A stretch of 64,000 nucleotides of DNA, taken from contig NZ_JAIBOA010000008.1 in NCBI RefSeq assembly GCF_019458805.1, positions 1-64,000 of the forward strand, written 5' to 3'. The position numbers and the translations under genes are program-made. Origin of the DNA: Actinomadura parmotrematis (lineage in GTDB: Bacteria; Actinomycetota; Actinomycetes; Streptosporangiales; Streptosporangiaceae). Positions 45,001 to 51,436 of this stretch are shown piece by piece (the stretch's first letter is position 1; every line of letters starts with the position of its first letter). The notes under the pieces are model-generated. The model was not told the DNA's origin and searched no databases. It saw only the letters and a list, made by a program, of their open reading frames with translations.

Positions 45001-45553
45001 AGTCCCAGCCGGAGATGTCGTCGGTGAAGCCGTTGCCGTCGTCGTCCCTGCCGTCGGAGAACGCGGCGATGAGGTCCTCGGGGTCGGTGCGGCCGTTGCC
45101 GTTGGCGTCCTCGACGCGCGGGTCGCCGGCGTAGTCGGCGGCGGTGACGGCGCCGTCGCCGTCCTTGTCGTGGGACGCCGCGCCCTGCGGCTTCGGCAGC
45201 TCGCCGGTGTTGAGGAACACCTTGTCGGCGAGCTCGGCGGCGTCGCCGTTGTGCCAGTTGATGCCGCCCTCGACGTAGGCGATCGTGACGTCCGGCGACC
45301 CGGTCGTGTAGTCGCGCCAGGCGGCGTCGACCGACATGCCGGACGCGCCCTCGGGGTCCTTGGCGTTCGGGGTGCAGCGCGGGAGGAAGGAGTAGAGCCC
45401 GTGCTGCTCCGCGCCGGGCACCCGGGGGCACTCCCCCGCCCGCTCCGCGGGCGCGTAGCCCGGGTCGTCGGGATAGGCGGCCGCCGCCGACGCGGCCGAC
45501 CCCCACAGCACCACCAGGGCGGTGAGCACCGCACCCGCCGACCGCACCCTCAT
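42074..45553 (-). CDS. Large secreted subtilisin-fold (S8) protein with FG-GAP/VCBS-like repeats
   Basis: The 1159-residue protein has a signal peptide (LTALVVLWGSAASAAAA), a subtilase domain (~65-430), Ca2+-loop insertions (DKDGDGAVTAADY; DANGNGRTDPEDL; DDDGNGFTDD), then about eight FG-GAP-type blades (for example VLADLDGDKRLEIVQAGWDG) likely forming a beta-propeller. The catalytic Asp position reads VTIAYVEGGIN (Glu), the His block HANNQMRTLAAQTNNGVAG, and the Ser block STSESTPTTGG. It may be a variant protease or a non-catalytic adhesin. Six bases separate its stop from the convergent VWA gene. Confidence 0.85.
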   Translation of the reverse strand: MRVRSAGAVLTALVVLWGSAASAAAAYPDDPGYAPAERAGECPRVPGAEQHGLYSFLPRCTPNAKDPEGASGMSVDAAWRDYTTGSPDVTIAYVEGGINWHNGDAAELADKVFLNTGELPKPQGAASHDKDGDGAVTAADYAGDPRVEDANGNGRTDPEDLIAAFSDGRDDDGNGFTDDISGWDFYDRQNDPATYDSTYDHANNQMRTLAAQTNNGVAGAGVCPRCRVLPVRAGQEALDRTDDLAQAWLYAARMGAKVIVSTTADLGYSAYMRQTVEKLWRQGVVMVESSNDFDSTDHQGGMFWPHVVPGNGLVANSAGVPGTLANTLTTTYRARSGLTSFGAKAMFSVSTGGGSTSESTPTTGGVFGLLLSYGLQIGKPLTGDEAVQVLRATASDIADPSLPWPGRPGWDRQYGYGRPNVAKALKMIKDGAVPPTGSLTAPDWYALYDPQKTKSVRVTGHIAAPRSSGYRYELQWAPGIEPADKDFRTGGSGTGTAPRDGALGTLDLSKVPESVWNSAYKMPTDKALSETERYTVTLRLRVWDAAGRMSEDRRAVAVHHDPALRTGFPIKLGIGNESQPALADLRGDGHQAIVYGDGDGRIHARDGVTGAELPGWPATTRPTVPQAPTPGVDPGHEPVIAPVAIGDLDHDGRPEVVATSSTGRTYAFDAAGKALPGWPKTLDAGVAQPAIPRPALKYTRLPAQGATASPVLADLDGDKRLEIVQAGWDGRLHAWHADGTTVPGWPVEVRTGQGPPEGYVRIDDHKLPGTPAVADLDGDGKPEIVVRSQRFDTKGGGEQFYGAGYVFAYHADGRPVANWPVRTPSTMTFYGSAQEFVTEGVNQPAVADVDGDGRDEVATGPSFAPTYLIAGTGKIVRNLGPLENPAAGLNPAAVLKGNLPADVPLSFTTTGAFGRFGPFNRLGYTESGSGAVSLITALLFPGSGQPIGNYQRGYDAATGLPVLGYPQGRTGIGFLGAPIVADVTGDGRAEVVDGGDTSTLHAFGDLGQAAGFPRFTGGWMLWSPTAGDLDGDGRTDLVATTREGYLFAWRTAGRAAANAEWWTYHHDEWRTGRYGVDSRPPGALRGARRDGTTVTFTAPGDDWYTGRPASYLVTAGGRTSTLPATRDAGAAQALTVPAGTVRVQAADDAGNVGPAVTLP

Positions 45554-45686
45554 GCACGCCTCCAGGACCGCCGAACCAGCGGACCTGAATATCTCTCGGT
45601 TTTTACCCGGCGCCTACCCCTATTCCTGCCAAAACCGCGCATCCGCCCACTCAACCGGGCACATGTTCCGTCAGGGGCGCGCCCGC

Positions 45687-45717
45687 TTGACCTGGAGCGC
45701 GCTCCAGGTCCCAGAGT
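45687..45717 (+). promoter_or_regulatory. MerR-type promoter/operator of the LLM oxidoreductase gene
   Basis: TTGACC (45687-45692) runs into a 22-bp perfect palindrome (45689-45710; halves end ...CTGGAGC and GCTCCAG...). A 19-bp spacer, the length characteristic of MerR-activated promoters, leads to CAGAGT (45712-45717). The ATG is at 45752. The geometry equals the site before merR at 39.2 kb. Confidence 0.7.
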
Positions 45718-45751
45718 GGGAACCCGTACCCGAACCGGAGGAGCGTCCGCC

Positions 45752-46621
45752 ATGCGCATCGGACTGCAGGTGCCGAGTTTCACCTTCGACGGCGGGCCCG
45801 AGCGCATCGGGCCGTCCTTCGCCCGCATCGCGCGCGAGGCCGACCAGGCCGGCCTGCACTCGCTGTGGGTGATGGACCACTTCTTCCAGATCGAGATGGT
45901 CGGCCCCGCCGACGACCCGATGCTGGAGGGCTACAGCGCGCTCGCCTACGCCGCCGCGCTCACCGAGCGGATCACGCTCGGCACGCTGGTCACCGGCGTC
46001 ACCTACCGGCACCCGGGGATCCTGGTGAAGACCGTCACCACCCTGGACGTCCTGTCGGGGGGCCGCGCCTGGCTCGGCATCGGCGCCGCCTGGAACGAGG
46101 AGGAGTCGCGCGGCCTCGGCGTCGCGTTCCCGCCGGTCGCCGAGCGCTTCGAGCTGCTGGAGGAGACGCTGCGCATCGCCCACCGCATGTGGGAGGGCGA
46201 CGAGACGCCGTTCGAGGGCGCCCACCACCACCTGGAGCGGCCGCTGAACTCCCCGCCCGCCCTCACCCGGCCGCACCCGCCGATCCTCATCGGCGGGTCG
46301 GGCGAGAAGAAGACGCTCCGCCTCGTCGCCGAGCACGCCGACGCCTGCAACCTCTTCGACTCGCCCGAGCTGCCCCGCAAGCTCGACGTCCTGCGCGAGC
46401 ACTGCGAGAACGCCGGCCGCGACTACGCCGCGATCGAGAAGACCGCGCTGACCAACCTGCCCGGCGAGGCCACCGCGGACCGCGCCGTCGACGCGATCGG
46501 CGCCCTCGCCGGGAAGGGCGTCGACCACGTGATCTTCTCCCAGCTCGCCGGCCAGGACCTCGCCCCCGTCCTCGGCGAGGCCCTCGCCCAGACGGAGGAC
46601 CTCGTCCCCGCCGGCCGCTGA
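45752..46621 (+). CDS. LLM-class (F420-type) flavin-dependent oxidoreductase
   Basis: The 289-residue luciferase-like barrel has MRIGLQVPSFTFDGGP, SLWVMDHFFQIEMVGP, ALTERITLGTLVTGVTYRHP, LDVLSGGRAWLGIGAAWNEE and PPILIGGSGEKKTLRLVAEH. Actinobacterial members of this subgroup usually use coenzyme F420. The natural substrate is unknown. GGAGGAG precedes the ATG. Its promoter carries a MerR-type palindrome, suggesting induction by a small molecule or oxidative signal. Confidence 0.9.
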   Translation: MRIGLQVPSFTFDGGPERIGPSFARIAREADQAGLHSLWVMDHFFQIEMVGPADDPMLEGYSALAYAAALTERITLGTLVTGVTYRHPGILVKTVTTLDVLSGGRAWLGIGAAWNEEESRGLGVAFPPVAERFELLEETLRIAHRMWEGDETPFEGAHHHLERPLNSPPALTRPHPPILIGGSGEKKTLRLVAEHADACNLFDSPELPRKLDVLREHCENAGRDYAAIEKTALTNLPGEATADRAVDAIGALAGKGVDHVIFSQLAGQDLAPVLGEALAQTEDLVPAGR

Positions 46622-46675
46622 CGGACCCGCCCGAAGCACTGCCGGGGGCTGGCGGGACGGCCTAGCATGTCGGGC

Positions 46676-47479
46676 ATGTCAGGTGATCGAGTGCCCGCGG
46701 GGATCGATCCGACGGTGCCGTCGGCGGCGCGGATGTACGACTTCTACCTCGGCGGCAAGGACAACTTCGAGATCGACCGGATCCGCGGCGAGCAGGTCGC
46801 GCAGGGGTTCCCGGAGGTCCGGGAGGTCGCCCGCGCCAACCGCGCGTTCCTCGGCGCCGCCGTGCGCGACGCGGCGCGGGCCGGCATCGACCAGTACGTC
46901 GACCTCGGCGCGGGCCTGCCGACGCAGGGCCACGTGCACGAGGCGGCGCGGCCGATCCGGCCCGCCACCAAGGTCGTCTACGTGGACGTCGACCCGATCG
47001 CCTGCGCGCACGCCCGCGCGCTGCTGCCCGACGACGCCACCGCCGTCGTCCACGCCGACATCCGGACGCCGGCGACGGTGCTGGAGGACGCGCAGGTCGC
47101 CCGGCTCATCGACTGGGACCGGCCGGTCGCGCTGCTGCTCGTGTCGGTGCTGCACTTCATCGGCGAGGACGAGGACCCCGACGGGATCATCGGCGCGTTC
47201 ACCGCCCGCATGGCGCCCGGCAGCCGCCTCATCCTCACCGTCGCCTCCGGCCCGGACCTCGACGCGGACGTCTCCGCGCTGACCGACGCCTACCGGGGCG
47301 CGGGCACCGGCACGGGCGGGCTGCGCTCGCGGGCGCGCATCGAGCGGTTCTACGAGGGGTTCCCGCTGCTGCCGCCGGGGCTGGTCGACGTCCGCGAGTG
47401 GCCCGGCATCGAGGCCCCGCCGGCGACGCCGGGCGCCGTGCGCCTGCTGGCGGGCGTCGGGGAGAAGCCGGCCGGCTGA
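46676..47479 (+). CDS. SAM-dependent methyltransferase (DUF574/Methyltransf_19)
   Basis: The 267-residue protein has the actinomycete signature PSAARMYDFYLGGKDNFEID, then QYVDLGAGLPTQGHVHEAA (SAM motif I), VVYVDVDPIACAHARALLPD, ADIRTPATVLE and LLLVSVLHFIGEDEDPDGII. The fold is a Rossmann methyltransferase; substrates of this family, expanded in actinomycetes, are unknown. TAGCAT (46663-46668) sits seven bases before the ATG at 46676, suggesting a leaderless start; the ATG at 46667 overlaps that hexamer. Confidence 0.88.
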   Translation: MSGDRVPAGIDPTVPSAARMYDFYLGGKDNFEIDRIRGEQVAQGFPEVREVARANRAFLGAAVRDAARAGIDQYVDLGAGLPTQGHVHEAARPIRPATKVVYVDVDPIACAHARALLPDDATAVVHADIRTPATVLEDAQVARLIDWDRPVALLLVSVLHFIGEDEDPDGIIGAFTARMAPGSRLILTVASGPDLDADVSALTDAYRGAGTGTGGLRSRARIERFYEGFPLLPPGLVDVREWPGIEAPPATPGAVRLLAGVGEKPAG

Positions 47480-47486
47480 CCGGCCG

Positions 47487-47948
47487 CTAGGCGGTCGCCG
47501 GGGAGAAGACCCACTTCTTGTAGGACCAGTAGCGGAAGGCCGAGCCGAGCGCCAGGCCGCCGAGCAGGCCCATGTTGTAGGAGATCCCGCCGTGCAGGCC
47601 GAGGGTGTAGTAGGTGAACCCGGTGCAGAGCACCTGGATCAGCATCCCGATGCCGTTCAGCCCGAAGAAGATCAGGAACTCCCGGCCGGAGGCCGCCGAC
47701 TCCTCGTCCCGGAAGGTCCAGTACCGGTTGAGCAGGTAGGACGTCAGGGTGGAGGCGACCGTCGGGATGACGACGCTCATCAGCGGGCTGCCGCCGAGCA
47801 GGTGCCGCAGCACGTTGGCGCCGCCGATGGTGATGACGGTGCCGAGGCAGCCCACGACGCCGAAGCTGAGGAGCTCGCGGACGAAAGGGCGGTAATCCCG
47901 CGCAGCCCTGACCGTTTCGACCGGTCTTGACCGCTGCAAGGTGCTCAC
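47487..47948 (-). CDS. GtrA-family membrane protein
   Basis: A 153-residue protein with four transmembrane helices and the GtrA hallmarks ELLSFGVVGCLGTVITIGGA, SYLLNRYWTFRDEESA and the final FRYWSYKKWVFSP. GtrA-like proteins flip or support transfer of polyprenyl-linked sugars for cell-envelope glycosylation. No glycosyltransferase is adjacent. The GTG start lies eight bases after TAAGGT, consistent with a leaderless message. Its stop is seven bases from the convergent methyltransferase gene. Confidence 0.9.
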   Translation of the reverse strand: MSTLQRSRPVETVRAARDYRPFVRELLSFGVVGCLGTVITIGGANVLRHLLGGSPLMSVVIPTVASTLTSYLLNRYWTFRDEESAASGREFLIFFGLNGIGMLIQVLCTGFTYYTLGLHGGISYNMGLLGGLALGSAFRYWSYKKWVFSPATA

Positions 47949-47969
47949 TTGTCGAGACCTTACCCGAGT

Positions 47970-47983
47970 CGGACATATGTCCG
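47970..47983. promoter_or_regulatory. 14-bp perfect palindrome upstream of gtrA
   Basis: CGGACATATGTCCG is a perfect palindrome 22 bases from the gtrA start and just past the stop of the upstream MFS gene. Position upstream of a probable promoter suggests a protein-binding site. No regulator can be named. Confidence 0.4.
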
Positions 47984-48006
47984 GGAGGCGATCGGCAAGA
48001 AAACGA

Positions 48007-49194
48007 TCAGCGGCCGGCGCGGCCGGCCGCGCCGCCGAGCACGACGATCATGGCCGCGAGCACCGCCGGGACGGCGAGCGCCCACGGCAGCCCGGCGCCC
48101 TCGGCGAGGAGCCCGATGACCGGAGGGCCGCCCAGCAGGCCGAGGTAGCCGAGCGAGGTGACGCGCGCGATGCCGGTCGCCGCCGGGACGCCCGGCAGGT
48201 TGCCCGCCGCGCTGAAGGTGACCGGCGCCACCACCGCCACCCCCAGCCCGAAGAGGGTGAAACCGGTCACGGCGGCCGCCGGGTGGGCGAGCAGCAGGCC
48301 CGCGCCGAGGCCCGTCGCCGCGACCAGCGAGCCCGCCCGCAGCACCGGGACGGGCCCGAAGCGGGCGACGACCGCGTCGCCCGCGAGGCGGCCCGCCGCC
48401 ATCGCGACGGCGCAGCCCGCGTAGCCGAGCCCGGCGAGACCCGGACCGGTGCCGAGGTCCTCCTTCAGGTAGACCGCGCTCCAGTCGGCCATCGCCCCCT
48501 CCCCCACGAACGAGCAGAGCCCGATGACGCCGAGCATCGCGAGCGCCCACCGGCCGGCCCTCCCTGCGGCGGGGGCGGCGTCCGCGTCCGGCTCCTCGTG
48601 GACGTCGGCGGAGGCGTCCAGCAGGCCCCGGCAGCCGATGGCGAGGACGGCGAGGACCGCGGCGGCCAGCACCGCCAGGTGCGCCGCCACCGGGACGTGC
48701 GCGTGCGCGGCGCCCGCGCCGGCCAGGGCCACCGCGAGCGTGCCGACGCTGTAGGCGCCGTGCAGGCCCGACATCAGCGGCCGCCCGTAGCGGCGCTCGA
48801 CCGCGACGCCCTGGGCGTTCATGCCGACGTCCATCATGCCGAGGGAGGCGCCCAGCGCCAGCAGCGCCGCGACCAGCGACGGCAGGTTCCAGGACAGGCC
48901 GATGGCGACGACCGCGGCGGCCCCGGCGGCGCCCGCCGCCAGCGTCACCGTCCGGCTGCTCCAGCGGGCGATCGCCGGGCCGGCCGCGCGGGTCGCGGCG
49001 ACGACCCCGGCGGGGGCGCCGAGCAGGGCGAGGCCGAGGACGCCGTCCGACAGGCCGAGGTGGCCCTTGATCTGCGGGATGCGCGCCACCCAGGCGGCGG
49101 CGATCAGGCCGTGCGCCAGGAACGCCACCGTCGCCGCGCGCCGCGCCCGGCGCAGCGCGGGCGCCGTCCCGGGCGCCGCCGTCGTCTCGCTCAC
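48007..49194 (-). CDS. MFS transporter, YbjJ-like
   Basis: The 395-residue, 12-helix protein has the YbjJ/FucP-like features: TVAFLAHGLIAAAWVARIPQ in helix 1, GHLGLSDGVLGLALLGAPAG, NAQGVAVERRYGRPLMSGLH after helix 4, and VGEGAMADWSAVYLKEDLG in the second half. The last motif is diagnostic of this subgroup. The substrate is unknown; sugars or small metabolites are possible. It is 34 bases downstream of the dgt gene and probably shares its transcript. Confidence 0.85.
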   Translation of the reverse strand: MSETTAAPGTAPALRRARRAATVAFLAHGLIAAAWVARIPQIKGHLGLSDGVLGLALLGAPAGVVAATRAAGPAIARWSSRTVTLAAGAAGAAAVVAIGLSWNLPSLVAALLALGASLGMMDVGMNAQGVAVERRYGRPLMSGLHGAYSVGTLAVALAGAGAAHAHVPVAAHLAVLAAAVLAVLAIGCRGLLDASADVHEEPDADAAPAAGRAGRWALAMLGVIGLCSFVGEGAMADWSAVYLKEDLGTGPGLAGLGYAGCAVAMAAGRLAGDAVVARFGPVPVLRAGSLVAATGLGAGLLLAHPAAAVTGFTLFGLGVAVVAPVTFSAAGNLPGVPAATGIARVTSLGYLGLLGGPPVIGLLAEGAGLPWALAVPAVLAAMIVVLGGAAGRAGR

Positions 49195-49227
49195 CAGGAG
49201 ACTCTAGGGCGGAACGCCCGGAATGAT

Positions 49228-50478
49228 CTACTTCGCGGCCAGCACGCGGTGCCGGGCGATCGCCGAGGTGTCGGTCAGCGAGGCGAGCTGGTCGACGACC
49301 GCGCGGAGCCGGGCGGCGTCGTCGCCGGCGGCCTCGAACGCGGCGCGGAACGCCGGGTCGAGCGTCGCGGGCGCCCCGGCGAGCAGCAGCGCCGCCAGCT
49401 CGGTGATCAGCTCGCGCTGGCGGGCCCGGATCTCCTCGTGGCTGATCCACACGTAGTGCGCGGTGATGCCCTTCAGCAGCGCGCACTCCAGGCGCTGCGC
49501 GCGCGGGACGACCAGCTCGGCGGCGTAGCGGGTGAGGGGCGCGGTGCCGTGGACGGCGCGGGTGGCGTCCTCGGCGGCCAGGCAGAACCGGCCGATGAGC
49601 GAGCTCGTCAGGTTCTTCAGCGCGGCGAGCGCCCGCTGCGTGCCGTCGTAGCGGTCGGGCCAGTACGGCTCGGCGAGCAGCGCGGTGAACCGCTCGTCCA
49701 GCTCGGCGGTACCCGCGTCGGGGCAGTACAGCTTGACGGCGGTCTCGGCGACGAGGCGGCGCTCGGCGGGGTCGGCGAGGCGGGCGAAGTCGACGTGCCC
49801 GGCGACGAGCGCGTCCTCCAGGTCGTGCACCGAGTAGGCGACGTCGTCGCTCCAGTCCATGACCTGCGCCTCGAAGCAGGTGGCGCCCGCGGGGACGCCC
49901 TCGCGGATCCAGGCGGCGTAGGCGGCGTCGTCTGTGTAGACGCCGAACTTGCCGTTGACCGCCTCCTCCTGCGACCAGGGGTACTTCATCGCCGCGTCCA
50001 GGGCGGCGCGGGTGAGGTTGAGGCCGACGCTGCGGCCGTGCATCGGCGGGCCGTCCGGCGCGAACGACTTCGGCTCCAGCCGGGTCAGCACCCGCAGGCT
50101 CTGGGCGTTGCCCTCGAAGCCGCCGCAGCCGCGGGCGACCTCGTCGAGGGCGGCCTCGCCGTTGTGCCCGAACGGCGGGTGGCCGATGTCGTGCGACAGG
50201 CAGGCCGTCTCGACGAGGTCGGGGTCGCAGCCGAAGGACCGGCCGAGCTCGCGGCCGACCTGCGCGCACTCCAGCGAGTGGGTGAGGCGGGTGCGCAGGC
50301 TCTGCACGTTGTCGGCGGGCTCGCTGCCGGGCGAGGCCACCTGGGTCTTGGCGGCGAGGCGGCGGAGCGCGGCCGAGTGCAGCACCCGGGCGCGGTCGCG
50401 CTCGAAGGCGGTCCGGTCGCGGCGCTTCGGCGCCTCGGGGGCGATGCGGGCGCGGTCGCGGTCGGTGTAGGGGCTCAT
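49228..50478 (-). CDS. dgt: Deoxyguanosinetriphosphate triphosphohydrolase
   Basis: The 416-residue HD-domain enzyme has [20 protein letters not shown] (nucleotide pocket), then [16 protein letters not shown] and the HD motif [20 protein letters not shown], plus [17 protein letters not shown]. It converts dGTP (and likely other dNTPs) to nucleoside and tripolyphosphate, adjusting dNTP pools. In many actinobacteria dgt adjoins dnaG; here 17 kb of accessory genes separate them. It precedes the MFS gene and follows the YdcF-like gene by 22 bases. Confidence 0.95.
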   Translation of the reverse strand: MSPYTDRDRARIAPEAPKRRDRTAFERDRARVLHSAALRRLAAKTQVASPGSEPADNVQSLRTRLTHSLECAQVGRELGRSFGCDPDLVETACLSHDIGHPPFGHNGEAALDEVARGCGGFEGNAQSLRVLTRLEPKSFAPDGPPMHGRSVGLNLTRAALDAAMKYPWSQEEAVNGKFGVYTDDAAYAAWIREGVPAGATCFEAQVMDWSDDVAYSVHDLEDALVAGHVDFARLADPAERRLVAETAVKLYCPDAGTAELDERFTALLAEPYWPDRYDGTQRALAALKNLTSSLIGRFCLAAEDATRAVHGTAPLTRYAAELVVPRAQRLECALLKGITAHYVWISHEEIRARQRELITELAALLLAGAPATLDPAFRAAFEAAGDDAARLRAVVDQLASLTDTSAIARHRVLAAK

Positions 50479-50500
50479 CAGGCGTCCAGCGTATGCGGCG

Positions 50501-51307
50501 TCAGGGCCGCGGCGTCGCGGCCGGGGAGGCCGCCGAGGGCGACGCCGTGGACGCGGGGTCGGGGATCGTCCTGCTCGTCTCGCCCGGCACCTTCACGCTC
50601 TTGCCGAGCAGGACGTAGGACAGGTAGCCGCCGGTCTCGCGGACGATGTAGTGGAACTGGGTGTCGCGCGTCATCACGCTCGGCCCGCTGCGGGTCGGCG
50701 ACGACGCCGCCTCGATGCCGTTGTCCTCGGCCATCCGCTTGGACCGCAGCCCGTGCCAGGGGTCGGTGACGATGACGCCCGAGCGCCAGCCGCGCTGCTT
50801 GTAGACCTTGCCGACGGCCTCGAAGCTCTGCAGGGTGTCGCGGCCGGACGGGACCGCCACCACCCGGTCGGCGGGCAGCCCGCCCTTGGTGATCAGCCAC
50901 CGGCGGCCCGAGTCGGCCTCGGTGAAGTTGTCGCCGGGCGCCTTGCCGCCGACGGTGACGATGCGCGGCGCCACCCCGTCGCGGTACAGGTCCAGGGCGT
51001 GCTGCAGGCGCCACTTCAGGATGGGCGAGGGGACGCCGTTGTACTGCGCGGCGCCGAGCACGATGATCGCGTCCGAGCGGGGCCGCTCGTCCTGGCGGGC
51101 CTGCCACCAGACTCGGAACCCGACGGCGAGCGGCACCAGCACCAGCACGCCGACGACCGTGGCGATCACCCCCATGGTGATCACGAACGCCCGGCTGCGC
51201 GGCTTGCGCCCCTTGCGGCCCCGGCGCCCGCGCCGGGCGCCCTCGCCGCCGTCGCCGCCGTGCGGCCCGTCCGGCTCGCCGCCGGACTCCTCGATCTCCA
51301 ACGTCAT
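50501..51307 (-). CDS. YdcF/SanA-like DUF218 membrane protein
   Basis: The 268-residue protein has an acidic/Gly-rich then highly basic cytosolic N-terminus ([15 protein letters not shown]), one transmembrane helix (residues ~45-70) and a DUF218 domain: [51 protein letters not shown] and [20 protein letters not shown]. Relatives (SanA, ElyC) affect envelope integrity; no enzyme activity is firm. The C-terminal tail is Ser/Pro/Ala-rich. I take the ATG at 51307; a GTG at 51319 is possible. Confidence 0.85.
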   Translation of the reverse strand: MTLEIEESGGEPDGPHGGDGGEGARRGRRGRKGRKPRSRAFVITMGVIATVVGVLVLVPLAVGFRVWWQARQDERPRSDAIIVLGAAQYNGVPSPILKWRLQHALDLYRDGVAPRIVTVGGKAPGDNFTEADSGRRWLITKGGLPADRVVAVPSGRDTLQSFEAVGKVYKQRGWRSGVIVTDPWHGLRSKRMAEDNGIEAASSPTRSGPSVMTRDTQFHYIVRETGGYLSYVLLGKSVKVPGETSRTIPDPASTASPSAASPAATPRP

Positions 51308-51385
51308 CGCTCTGACCACGTTAGTTGGATGCCCGCGGGGGCGCCCGGAGTTCGCTCCGTTCGTGACCGTTTCGATGTGATGTAT

Positions 51386-51425
51386 CCGGTCCTGTCCAGC
51401 GGGAACCCCCGCCGGACAGGACCGG
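51386..51425 (-). terminator. Terminator after ppdK
   Basis: CCGGTCCTGTCC (51386-51397) pairs perfectly with GGACAGGACCGG (51414-51425), with further inner pairing. It lies 12 bases beyond the ppdK stop on the minus strand, ahead of the YdcF-like gene. Confidence 0.8.
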
Positions 51426-51436
51426 ACGGCCGCGTT

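Noticed and set aside
42356..46621. A 1421-codon open frame opposite the S8 protease gene
   Set aside because: Most of it is antisense to the S8/FG-GAP gene and has the Gly/Arg/Val-biased composition of a high-GC shadow frame. Only its 3' end, from 45752, is the real LLM oxidoreductase.
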